Shown in pieces: positions 1 to 7,300 of a stretch of DNA of 21,433 bases; the first letter of the stretch is position 1; each line of letters begins with the position of its first letter. The translations under genes were made by a program, and so were the position numbers. This DNA comes from Chloroflexota bacterium (lineage in GTDB: Bacteria; Chloroflexota; Anaerolineae; UBA4142): positions 1-21,433 of the forward strand of contig JACQGS010000283.1 of assembly GCA_016199405.1 (NCBI GenBank), written 5' to 3'. The notes under the pieces are model-generated. The model had not been told where the DNA came from. It saw only the letters and a list, made by a program, of their open reading frames with translations, and did not search any database.

Positions 1-2128
1 ACGCGCTCCGATAGAGATCGAGAATCTTGATGAGATAGAATTTCGGCGTCTCGCGCAAGCCCGCGAGTGCACGAATGCGGCGAATCACACCGCCGAGCAC
101 ACGCGCGCGAATCCAGCCGTTGTGGGTTTTCCTCACGCGCGCCACAACTTGCTTGGCGAATTCTTCCGCCTCCTTCCCGCTCCGCGCAAAAACGACGTTG
201 GGCGCGAGCTGAGGATCGGACAACATCAAGTAACTGCGCAGCGTTTGGAAAAGCGGCGCAGGGTCTCCGCGCCAACGCGGTTTTCCAATATCAATCTCCG
301 TGACCGCGCGCATTCCATATTCCGCTAGAAAACCGGAAATCGCTTTTTGCGCGGCATCCGGCAATTGCCCCGCGCGGTAGTATTCGATCAGCTTTTCAAT
401 GGACAGTACGCTCATCAACCGATGCGAGGAATCGCTGGCGCGAATCTTTTGCGCGACGCGCCACAGTTTCAAATCCATTTCGGTCGTGACATTGTTGGGC
501 AAACCGCGCATGAGTTTGAGCGCGGCGCCGGGTTTTTCACCCAGCCATTCCACGAGCCAACTGTCTACGGTTGAAATTATTCCAATCGGCGGAATGATTG
601 CCGGCATAATCGGCAACACGATATTCGCGAATGCTACGCCGAAATCGGCTTCCATTTGAGCCAGAACTTGTGCGGACGTTTTGGCGTTCGCGAGCCGCGC
701 GCGCATCTCGGCGACGAACTGATCGGCTTTTTTCAATGCCGGCACGCGAAATTTTTCCGGCGAGTGGATTGCGGATTGAATGCGCGGCGCGACGGAGGCA
801 AGGAATCGGAAAAGTTGGAAAGTCCGCGCGGGCGTAAGAGTCCGGATGGTCGGGACGCGCCCATCTTCGATCAAGCGAAAAACAATTTGCCGCGCCACCG
901 GGTCGGCGCGCGTGAGCAGAGCGCGCGCGAAATGCCGCAAGCGCGGATCGCGCGTGAGCGGGGTGATGTCGAGATATAATCTGCCGCCCGCCTCCACAAT
1001 CACATGAGGGATCGGAGTCGTGATTCGCAGATTTTTCAACACGCCGCCTAACAACATCTGAAGCGCGTTGCGCCCGAACGGCGTGATGGGTCCGGGCACG
1101 CCTTGAATGGAATTGATGCTAAAGAGAACGCGAAAACCGCTTGGATCGTGCGGAAGATTGGGCAGAGGATAGAGCGACGTGATCGGACGCGCTTGCAAAA
1201 TAAATAATTGCTCGCGCGCGTATGCCCATTCAATATCTTGCGGCGCGCCGAAATGCTGCGCGATGCTTTCCGCGACGCGCGCGAGTTCGACGATGCGCGC
1301 GTCGTCGAGCGCTTGCTGTTGTGCCGCGTCGAGTTGCTTTTGCTCGGTGCCGCCGCCGACGCGCGGCAATATCGCCATGGCTTTCGCGCCGAGTTTCTTT
1401 TGCGTAATTTGCCAATTGCCCGCGTCCACCACGTAATGATCCGGCTCGACCTGCCCCGAAACGATTGCTTCGCCCAAACCAAAACTCGCATCAATCACCA
1501 TCTCGGCGCGACAACCCGTCACCGGATTCGCCGTGAACAAAATCCCGGACGATTCCGCCACGACCATCTCTTGCACAACCACCGCCAGCGCGATATTTTC
1601 CGGCGCGATGCCGTTCCGCGCGCGATAGCCGATTGCGCGCGCGGTCCACAAACTGCTCCAGCATTTTTTCACCGCGTCGAGCACGGCGTCGGTACCGATG
1701 ATATTCAAAAAAGTATCTTGCTGTCCGGCAAAGGACAAGCCGGGCAAATCTTCGGCAGTGGCGGAGGAGCGAACGGCGACGGAAATATTAGGCGATTGGG
1801 TGATTAGGTGATTGGAAAGTTCTTGATGCGCCTTTTGTATTTCAGCCGAAATGGAATTGGGAATTGCGGCTTGATCGAATAGCGCGCGTATTTTTTCCGA
1901 TGCAGAATCAAGCGAGGCGGGATCATCCAGCGTGGTTGCCGCGACAAGCGCGAGGATTTTTGCTTGCAGACCGTTTTCCGAAACAAACGCTCGATACGCG
2001 TCCGTCGTGATCAAAAAACCGGGCGGCACGTTGAAGCCGGCGCGCGTGAGTTCGGATAAATTCGCGCCTTTGCCGCCGACGCGGTGGAGGGTGGCTTGCA
2101 GCGAGTTGAATGGAAGGATGAAAGGCAT
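1..2128 (-). CDS. PEP synthase / rifampicin phosphotransferase-like protein, C-terminus beyond the window
   Basis: An open frame of 709 codons runs from ATG at 2128 to the left edge with no stop, so the C-terminus lies outside. The N-terminus has the GGKGANLSEL motif and PPGF typical of the PEP/pyruvate-binding ATP-grasp domain (PPDK_N). VAVRSSATAED lies at about residues 117-127, FTANPVTG near 198-205 and LQARPIT near 312-317, which closes this domain. The next section starts with PGPITPFG and resembles the middle domain of rifampicin phosphotransferases more than classical PpsA. The swivelling phosphohistidine domain expected next would lie beyond the edge, so the substrate cannot be judged. 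Family members move phosphate from ATP through a histidine to pyruvate or another acceptor, in the cytoplasm. No clear Shine-Dalgarno sequence precedes the ATG; the start is chosen because GGKGANL begins at its usual distance from it. Confidence 0.85.
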   Translation of the reverse strand, partial: MPFILPFNSLQATLHRVGGKGANLSELTRAGFNVPPGFLITTDAYRAFVSENGLQAKILALVAATTLDDPASLDSASEKIRALFDQAAIPNSISAEIQKAHQELSNHLITQSPNISVAVRSSATAEDLPGLSFAGQQDTFLNIIGTDAVLDAVKKCWSSLWTARAIGYRARNGIAPENIALAVVVQEMVVAESSGILFTANPVTGCRAEMVIDASFGLGEAIVSGQVEPDHYVVDAGNWQITQKKLGAKAMAILPRVGGGTEQKQLDAAQQQALDDARIVELARVAESIAQHFGAPQDIEWAYAREQLFILQARPITSLYPLPNLPHDPSGFRVLFSINSIQGVPGPITPFGRNALQMLLGGVLKNLRITTPIPHVIVEAGGRLYLDITPLTRDPRLRHFARALLTRADPVARQIVFRLIEDGRVPTIRTLTPARTFQLFRFLASVAPRIQSAIHSPEKFRVPALKKADQFVAEMRARLANAKTSAQVLAQMEADFGVAFANIVLPIMPAIIPPIGIISTVDSWLVEWLGEKPGAALKLMRGLPNNVTTEMDLKLWRVAQKIRASDSSHRLMSVLSIEKLIEYYRAGQLPDAAQKAISGFLAEYGMRAVTEIDIGKPRWRGDPAPLFQTLRSYLMLSDPQLAPNVVFARSGKEAEEFAKQVVARVRKTHNGWIRARVLGGVIRRIRALAGLRETPKFYLIKILDLYRSA
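1788..1815. repeat. short GATTRGG-type tandem repeat inside a coding region
   Basis: Three degenerate units of the form GGYGATTGG/GGTGATTAGG lie in tandem. They sit in frame in the PEP-synthase-like gene and encode NHLITQSPNIS, just before the conserved VAVRSSATAED block. The peptide resembles translations of a simple intergenic repeat rather than family sequence. Confidence 0.5.
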
Positions 2129-2159
2129 TGCGAATTTACCGATTAAAATCGGCGTCTCA

Positions 2160-2213
2160 AAAAGATAAAAATCGGCTCAAGCCGATTGAGGCAAGCCCGA
2201 TTGATCGGGCTTT
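2160..2213 (-). terminator. double-hairpin terminator of the TIR-WD40 gene
   Basis: Two perfect inverted repeats lie in tandem about 40 bp past the TIR-WD40 stop. The first reached by transcription has 9-bp arms, AAGCCCGAT/ATCGGGCTT (2194-2202 and 2205-2213). The second has 8-bp arms, AATCGGCT/AGCCGATT (2171-2178 and 2181-2188). On the minus strand the second is followed at once by TTTATCTTTTT, as in a rho-independent terminator. Confidence 0.7.
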
Positions 2214-2253
2214 GACCTATTGAGCCGTGCGATTCATCGCTCGGCATGGATTC

Positions 2254-3573
2254 TCACCGCGCCGGCGTTCGCGTTGGTTGTGTCGTTGGCGTCAAAGTTG
2301 GCGTGGGCGTTGGGCATGGCGGCTCGTGCAAATATTTCTCACGCTCTGCGCACGTGAGGTCACGCGTGACGCGCGTGCGCGCTAACGCGACCAAGTCTTC
2401 GATGCGCGTGAGATGGATGCGCGCGGTGGTGTCGGCACCCGTGGTGACAATCTGCTTGCCATCCGGACTCCACACCGCGCTGTAGACCGAGCCAGCATGC
2501 CCGCGCAAGGTTGTGAGTTCGCGCCCGCTTGCGGCATCCCAGATGCGCGCAGTGGCGTCATTACTTGCAGTGACAATCTGCTTGCCATCTGGGCTCCACC
2601 CCGCGCGGTTGACTGCACTCGTATGCCCGCGCAACGCGAGCGGCAATGTGCGAATCGTTTGGCGCAACGCGTCTTCGGATTCGTAGGTATGCGCGGTTTG
2701 GTCGGCTTGAATCGCTAGGAGCGCGGCAAGTTGCGGGTCGGAATTCAGGTTTGAGATCGAGCTCGCGGCAAGTTCGCGGGAGGTCGCAACTCTACTTCGG
2801 TCAAGGGCTTGGGCTTCTGCTGTTGCGCGCACCTGTGACTCGGCAACCGCTGTGGCAGCATTGTTGATGGCTTTCGCCTCTGATACGTTTGCTGAATTCC
2901 ATTGAAATACTGCCGCCAATGCCAACGCAATCGCGACTACCAGTGCAATAGTCACCCCAGTAAGCAAAGTTCTCTGTTGCCTTGTTGCTGACTGCCGGCT
3001 CGCGAGAATGTACTCACTTTGTAGTGGTGTTGGTTTGGTCTCTTTACCGATTGCAGATTGGGACAACCATTCCTCCGCTGCGCGCAGGTCTGCACCACGT
3101 AGCACGAAGGAATCATTCCGCATTCTGTTGTTCCACTCAATCGAACGGGTAAGCAGGCGCGTATGCGCACGTACCCATTCCAGATCAGTATCGAGTGATT
3201 GGAGTAGTTCCTGAAATTTGGCGTCAAAATCATCGTTCTTCCGGAAGAAAATCCAGTTGATAGGTCGAAGGGGTTGAGGGACATCGAAATCGGGAACATC
3301 GCGGTGCATAACTGGCACAATGCGCTTGTTGTTTCTAACGGCATGTGCGATTTCTTCACCGCAGGTCTTGGACGCGACTGAATCGGGGCTGATGATGAAG
3401 ACGAAAGTTTGTGCTGACTCGATACCAGCATGGATCTCTTTCAACCATTCCGCCGTGAGTGGAATATTCTCCGAATCTACCCAGGTATCGCGGTTAAGTA
3501 CGGCAAGCGAGTTGTGCAACTTGCGGACGAATACTTGGTCATTGCGTGAGTAGGAGATGAAAACATCAGACAT
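2254..3573 (-). CDS. TIR domain, transmembrane segment and two-blade WD40 protein
   Basis: This 439-residue protein opens with a TIR domain (about 1-135): FISYSRND at 5-12, and C71-G-E-E74, where E74 matches the catalytic glutamate position of NAD-cleaving TIR domains. A conserved linker follows (FVLRGADLRAAEEWL, then LQSEYILASRQ), and then a hydrophobic helix at about 203-224. Two WD40 units follow, each containing WSPDGKQIVT, at about 315-396. The C-terminal block (EDLVALARTRVTRDLTCAEREKYLHE-like) is one I recognise from longer WD40 proteins of Chloroflexota, and the end is a Pro/Thr-rich tail. Relatives usually carry about seven or more blades, so this array looks collapsed. It starts 9 nt after the SIR2-like remnant and shares that promoter. 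A role as an NADase effector or membrane signalling protein is inference. Confidence 0.85.
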   Translation of the reverse strand: MSDVFISYSRNDQVFVRKLHNSLAVLNRDTWVDSENIPLTAEWLKEIHAGIESAQTFVFIISPDSVASKTCGEEIAHAVRNNKRIVPVMHRDVPDFDVPQPLRPINWIFFRKNDDFDAKFQELLQSLDTDLEWVRAHTRLLTRSIEWNNRMRNDSFVLRGADLRAAEEWLSQSAIGKETKPTPLQSEYILASRQSATRQQRTLLTGVTIALVVAIALALAAVFQWNSANVSEAKAINNAATAVAESQVRATAEAQALDRSRVATSRELAASSISNLNSDPQLAALLAIQADQTAHTYESEDALRQTIRTLPLALRGHTSAVNRAGWSPDGKQIVTASNDATARIWDAASGRELTTLRGHAGSVYSAVWSPDGKQIVTTGADTTARIHLTRIEDLVALARTRVTRDLTCAEREKYLHEPPCPTPTPTLTPTTQPTRTPAR

Positions 3574-3582
3574 GTTCTCTAC

Positions 3583-3762
3583 TCAAATATACATGTCGAG
3601 CGAGGTGATAGGGGAAATATCCTTCGGCAGAAAAGTGGAGCGCCTTTCATCCCATTCCGCGTTTGCCGGGCGACTGCTGATGGACGCGCCCGCGCCGAGA
3701 AAGGGAATGGACTCACCTTTCTTTAGGTGATTCCAAATGATGCCATACGGCGGCTCTGCCAT
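3583..3762 (-). pseudogene. SIR2-like N-terminal remnant (59 codons)
   Basis: The ATG at 3762 is preceded by GGAG with 7-nt spacing. The 59-residue product reads GIIWNHLKKGESIPFLGAGAS, which is the start of SIR2-like proteins: an amphipathic helix, then the NAD-binding FLGAGAS loop. It continues RPANAEWDE, then FLP, and soon meets a TGA at 3583. SIR2-like proteins are normally several hundred residues, and everything after the first Rossmann element is missing. An internal deletion joining the first codons to another gene end is the simplest reading; a real microprotein is possible because promoter and ribosome site are intact. The stop lies 9 nt ahead of the TIR-WD40 start, so its translation may feed that gene. 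Confidence 0.6.
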
Positions 3763-3798
3763 AACGCGTCTCCGACTAGATTCGATTCAGTTGCACGA

Positions 3799-3827
3799 AT
3801 TGTATATGTGAGAGAGGAAATAGTCAA
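3799..3827 (-). promoter_or_regulatory. sigma-70-type promoter for the SIR2 remnant and TIR-WD40 gene
   Basis: On the minus strand TTGACT (3822-3827) and TACAAT (3799-3804) are separated by exactly 17 bp; each hexamer matches consensus at five of six positions. It points at the SIR2-like remnant, whose ATG is about 37 nt past the -10. Confidence 0.6.
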
Positions 3828-3840
3828 AAGCAAAGATTTT

Positions 3841-3919
3841 TTGGACGCGGATTTGCGCGGAAAGAACGGATCGAACATGTTCCTGATCTGATTTTTCCGC
3901 GTTTATCCGCGTCCCAATT
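3841..3919. repeat. dispersed palindromic repeat, GGACGCGGAT family, copy 1
   Basis: The left arm GGACGCGGATTTGCGCGGAAA (3843-3863) mirrors the right arm, which read on the minus strand is GGGACGCGGATAAACGCGGAA and so on (about 3892-3916). The right arm with its flank (3883-3919) matches, in reverse orientation and nearly base for base, the left arm of the copy at 8479-8585. It lies about 20 bp past the stop of the ABC permease. Confidence 0.75.
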
Positions 3920-3937
3920 TACCTTATTTGGTTTCGG

Positions 3938-5056
3938 CTACGCCACTTCTCTCCGCAGCGTCATCGCCGAGAGCAGGATCATCACGATGGCAAAGCCGCT
4001 GAGGACCGCCAGTTGCGGCAGAATCGCTTCAATGCCGTCGCCGCGAATCATCACTGCGCGGAGCGCCTGATTCGCGTACGTGATCGGCATCACGCGCCCG
4101 ACGGCTTGGAGAATTGCCGGCATCGTGTCGAGCGGAAAAATAAAATCGCCCAGCAATGCCTGCGGAGTGATCACCATCGGAATGAATTGGATGACCTGAA
4201 ACTCGGTGCGCGCAAAGGTCGAGAGAAAAATGCCGAGGTTGATCGCGCCAATCGCAAGGACGGCTTGCACAAGAAAAATCACGCCGAGATTGCCGACCGT
4301 GTGCACTTGCATCACATACACGGTGAAGAGAAGCATGAAGAGCGATTGAAGCAGCGCGAAAACGCTGAAACCGAGCATATAGCCCAGCACCAACTCGACG
4401 CGGCTCACCGGCGTAGCGAAGAGACGCTCCAGCGTACCTTGCGAGCGTTCGCGCAAAAAGATGAGCGTCGTCAACAAAAAGACCAAAAAGAAAACAAAAA
4501 TTCCAATATACGCCGGCGCGATGTAATCGAGTTGATCGAACTGCGAGCCGCCATAGAAATAGCGATAGTTGAGATTCAAGAGCGGCGTCGCGACTTTACC
4601 ACCGGGCGCGTTGATCTGCGTGATCGCGCGCGGCAGCGCCGACGCGAGCGCAGCAGAAATTTTCTGTTGTGCCGCCGTATCGTTTTGCGGATTGCTGCCC
4701 TCGATCATCACGATGATCTCGGCTTGCCCGCCACTGCTAAAACGGCGACCGAAATCCGGGTCAAGAAAAATTACGACCGACACCGCGCCGCGCCGCAGTT
4801 CGTCTTCGGCATTGGCGCGCGCAATTTCGCGCGCGTTGAACGAGTTGTCGCCCCGCAATTCTCGCGCGAGTTTCGCGCCGAGCTCGCTGCGGTCTTCGTT
4901 CACGATTCCCAGTTTCACCGTGTCACTACTAGAGCGAATCAGCACGCCGACGAGCGAAAGCAACAAAACCGGCGCGACCACGAGCAAGCCCAACGTTCGA
5001 TGGTCGCGGCGAAATTGCGTAATGATGCGCTTGGCAATCGCAAAAATACGCCTCAT
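3938..5056 (-). CDS. ABC-2 type exporter permease
   Basis: A 372-residue membrane protein of the ABC-2 (ABC2_membrane_3, DrrB/YhhJ-like) type. It has a first TM helix at about 20-40 (LGLLVVAPVLLLSLVGVLI), a long extracytoplasmic loop to about 185, and five or six helices in the C-terminal half beginning YIAPAYIGIFVFFLVFLLTTL. The cytoplasmic ERSQGTLERLFATPVSR segment is the family hallmark where the permease meets the ATPase. The start at 5056 is set by GGAGG upstream (GGAGGAAACGGC before ATG) and an ATGA overlap with the ATPase gene. The same frame stays open upstream to 5263, but that stretch is the ATPase gene read in the wrong frame. It pairs with the preceding ATPase to export an unknown substrate, often a drug or lipid in this family. 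Confidence 0.9.
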   Translation of the reverse strand: MRRIFAIAKRIITQFRRDHRTLGLLVVAPVLLLSLVGVLIRSSSDTVKLGIVNEDRSELGAKLARELRGDNSFNAREIARANAEDELRRGAVSVVIFLDPDFGRRFSSGGQAEIIVMIEGSNPQNDTAAQQKISAALASALPRAITQINAPGGKVATPLLNLNYRYFYGGSQFDQLDYIAPAYIGIFVFFLVFLLTTLIFLRERSQGTLERLFATPVSRVELVLGYMLGFSVFALLQSLFMLLFTVYVMQVHTVGNLGVIFLVQAVLAIGAINLGIFLSTFARTEFQVIQFIPMVITPQALLGDFIFPLDTMPAILQAVGRVMPITYANQALRAVMIRGDGIEAILPQLAVLSGFAIVMILLSAMTLRREVA

Positions 5057-5769
5057 GCCGTTTCCTCCATCGCAAATTTCAAAAACGCGTCTTCGAGATT
5101 GGCGGTGCCGGCGCGCGCGCGCAGTTCGTCCGCGCTGCCTTCCGCAAACAGTTTGCCCGCGCGAATAAAGCCGAGCCGGTCGCAACGTTCCGCTTCGTCC
5201 ATCACATGCGAGGATACGACGATGGTCACGCCTTCGCTCGCCAGTGAGCGAAAATATTGCCAAAAAGTCCGGCGCAATTGCGGATCAACTCCGACCGTCG
5301 GCTCATCGAGAAAAAGCAGATCGGGACGATGCACGAGCGCGCACGCGAGCGACGTTCTCTGTTTCATGCCGCCGCTCAGCGTGCTCGCCAACGAATGCGC
5401 GCGCTCGCGCAATTCGACGAGCTCCATCAATTCTTGCACGCGCGCTTTTTTCACTCCGCCCAGTAACGCGCCGAAGAATTCCAAATTCTCCTGCACGCTC
5501 AGATCGTTATACACTGCCGTCGTCTGCGTCATATAACCGATGCGCCCCAGCACGCGTTTGTTCGGCATGCGCGCGCCTAACATCGAGACGTAACCGCGCG
5601 TGGGCTTGATGAGACCGACCAGCATTCGAATCAGTGTCGTCTTGCCCGATCCGTTCGGTCCGAGCAAACCGTAAATCTCGCCGCGATTGATCTTGATGTT
5701 CACATCTTGCACCGCGTGAATTGCGCCGAAAGATTTGTCGAGGTCGAAAGTTTGGATTGAAGCGTCCAT
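5053..5769 (-). CDS. ABC exporter ATP-binding protein
   Basis: A 238-residue ABC ATPase with Walker A GPNGSGKT (37-44), signature LSGGMKQR, Walker B LLFLDEPT and the H-loop SSHVMDE. It resembles the DrrA/CcmA-type partners of ABC-2 permeases. An upstream ATG at 5829 would add 20 residues (FSPTDSHTHILSNSHTHPA after Met), but these come from a palindromic GAGTGTG repeat, so MDASIQTFDL at 5769 is preferred; no clear ribosome site is seen there. The gene overlaps the permease by 4 nt (ATGA), so the two are translationally coupled. Confidence 0.9.
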   Translation of the reverse strand: MDASIQTFDLDKSFGAIHAVQDVNIKINRGEIYGLLGPNGSGKTTLIRMLVGLIKPTRGYVSMLGARMPNKRVLGRIGYMTQTTAVYNDLSVQENLEFFGALLGGVKKARVQELMELVELRERAHSLASTLSGGMKQRTSLACALVHRPDLLFLDEPTVGVDPQLRRTFWQYFRSLASEGVTIVVSSHVMDEAERCDRLGFIRAGKLFAEGSADELRARAGTANLEDAFLKFAMEETA

Positions 5770-5776
5770 TGCTGGA

Positions 5777-5853
5777 TGAGTGTGTGAGTTTGAGAGTATG
5801 TGAGTGTGTGAGTCTGTTGGTGAAAACACTCATACCCCCATACTCACATACTC
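5777..5853. repeat. GAGTATGTGAGT palindromic repeat between MFS and ABC genes
   Basis: The arms GAGTATGTGAGT (5794-5805) and ACTCACATACTC (5842-5853) are perfect complements; the right arm touches the MFS stop codon. TGAGTGTGTGAG also occurs twice in direct orientation (5777-5788 and 5801-5812). The repeat fills nearly the whole gap between the MFS stop and the ATPase start. Confidence 0.65.
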
Positions 5854-7104
5854 CTATTTTCCCGCCGTCCCCGCCGCCGCCAATTTGCGCGCGTGATATT
5901 GCGCGCGAATGATCAACACCATCGGGATCAATGACGTAATCCCGGCGATGATGCTCATACTATTATACCCGACCGCCGCAAAAACAAAACCGCTGCCCAA
6001 GCCGCCGAGCGCGGACGCGCTGCCGATCAGCAAATCGTTGAACCCTTGCGTGCGCGCGCGTTCCGCCGGCGAAAGCTGATCCGCGAGGAGCGACGACCCG
6101 CCGACGTAGCAAAAATTCCAACCGAGCCCCAAAAGAAATAACGCGAACGAGAGCGGCAACACATCCGGCGAAAATGTCGCCGCGATGCAGGAGAGCGTGA
6201 GCATCAGCGCGCCAAATAAAATCACCGGGCGACGCCCCCAGCGATCGGCGAGTCGTCCGGAAATAATCGAAAAGGCAAACATCCCGAACGTGTGCGACGA
6301 AATCACGAGCGAAATATCGGTGAGCGCGTGCTGATGCTCTTTCATGTACAGCGCGGTGATCGCCATCAGCATCACCATAATCGTTTGTCCGAAGACCATC
6401 ACGGTCATCGCGAGCACGACGCTGGGATCGCGCAAAATTTCGGCGAGGGTGCGCGCGCGTGTGTCCGGCGTCGTCGCGCTGGCATATTGCCGCGCGATTT
6501 CTTTGCCGACCTCGCGCGGCTCCGGGCGTAAGCCGGCAAAAACAATCAGACTGCTCAACGCAAACAACACGAGACTAAAAACGTACGGCCCGGTCAATTC
6601 GTTGAAACCGGTTTGCAATGCCCACGCGCCGGCAACGCCCACCATCAGCGGACCGAACACCGAGCCGACCGTTCCGCCGATGACGACGTTTGAAATCGCG
6701 CGCGCGCGTTGCGTCGGCGGATGCACTTCGGCAGCGATGAAGCGACCCAAATCAATCGCGGAGCGACCCGCGCCCATGAAAATTAATCCGATCGCAAAAA
6801 TAAGAATCGAGTGCGCATAAACCGCGAACGCGGCAAGTCCCGAACCCAAGACGCTGAAACCCATGCCAAGCGTCATGCTGTTGCGCCGTCCAATCCGATC
6901 AAACGTCCGCCCCCAAAAATACGCGGAGACGGCGACGCCGCCTTGATAAACAAACGATGGCACGCCCGCCAGCGCGATATTGCCGGTCAACAGCGCGCCG
7001 ACAATCGTGCTGATCGTTGCCGCCGCGATAAATCCAGCCGAGCCGAGACTTTGGGTGAGGAAAAGCGTGAGGGTGATGCGACGCGCGACTGCAGAATAAT
7101 TCAT
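5854..7104 (-). CDS. MFS transporter
   Basis: A 416-residue major facilitator with about 12 hydrophobic helices. The loop 2-3 motif A is seen as GRTFDRIGRRNSMTLG, and its repeat in the second half as GRLADRWGRRPVILFG. The second half has NFCYVGGSSLLADQLSPAERARTQGFND, common in drug/sugar efflux-like MFS proteins. The start is placed at the ATG at 7104, with AAAGG five nt upstream, rather than at 7134, which has no ribosome site and would add ten residues. The substrate is unknown. It precedes the ABC exporter pair in the same direction, with an 84-bp repeat between, so all three may form an export operon. Confidence 0.9.
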   Translation of the reverse strand: MNYSAVARRITLTLFLTQSLGSAGFIAAATISTIVGALLTGNIALAGVPSFVYQGGVAVSAYFWGRTFDRIGRRNSMTLGMGFSVLGSGLAAFAVYAHSILIFAIGLIFMGAGRSAIDLGRFIAAEVHPPTQRARAISNVVIGGTVGSVFGPLMVGVAGAWALQTGFNELTGPYVFSLVLFALSSLIVFAGLRPEPREVGKEIARQYASATTPDTRARTLAEILRDPSVVLAMTVMVFGQTIMVMLMAITALYMKEHQHALTDISLVISSHTFGMFAFSIISGRLADRWGRRPVILFGALMLTLSCIAATFSPDVLPLSFALFLLGLGWNFCYVGGSSLLADQLSPAERARTQGFNDLLIGSASALGGLGSGFVFAAVGYNSMSIIAGITSLIPMVLIIRAQYHARKLAAAGTAGK

Positions 7105-7169
7105 GAATACCTTTGGCGTGGGGGATGGGCGCATTATGAATCAAAACGCGCAGAAGGTCAATTGCGAAA

Positions 7170-7199
7170 TAGACAAATGTAATCAAATTATGCTAGAAT
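7170..7199 (+). promoter_or_regulatory. candidate promoter for the pentapeptide-TIR gene
   Basis: TAGACA (7170-7175) and TAGAAT (7194-7199) are 18 bp apart, each with five of six consensus positions. The transcript would carry a leader of about 95 nt that includes the 7228-7288 palindrome. Confidence 0.4.
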
Positions 7200-7214
7200 C
7201 CTCGCGGCTCACAA
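7187..7214 (-). promoter_or_regulatory. candidate promoter for the MFS gene
   Basis: On the minus strand TTGTGA (7209-7214) and CATAAT (7187-7192) are 16 bp apart. It overlaps the oppositely directed candidate of the TIR gene, so the two genes would be divergently transcribed from shared DNA. The match is moderate. Confidence 0.3.
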
Positions 7215-7227
7215 TTCATTTATTTCT

Positions 7228-7288
7228 CCCGCGAATGTACGCGAATCTGCGCGAAAAAAATTAGTGATGATTCGCGAAAATTCGCGGG
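7228..7288. repeat. CCCGCGAAT palindrome in the leader of the TIR gene
   Basis: The arms CCCGCGAAT (7228-7236) and ATTCGCGGG (7280-7288) are perfect complements with further CGCGAA/TTCGCG pairing inside. The right arm ends just before the AGGGG ribosome site (7291-7295), so folding of the RNA could hide or expose it. Confidence 0.6.
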
Positions 7289-7300
7289 CAAGGGGACTTT

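Noticed and set aside
4013..5536. A 507-codon open frame on the plus strand
   Set aside because: It is antisense to the ABC permease and ATPase, whose motifs and ribosome sites are clear. Its product is low-complexity, rich in Arg, His and Glu, as expected from a mirrored coding frame.
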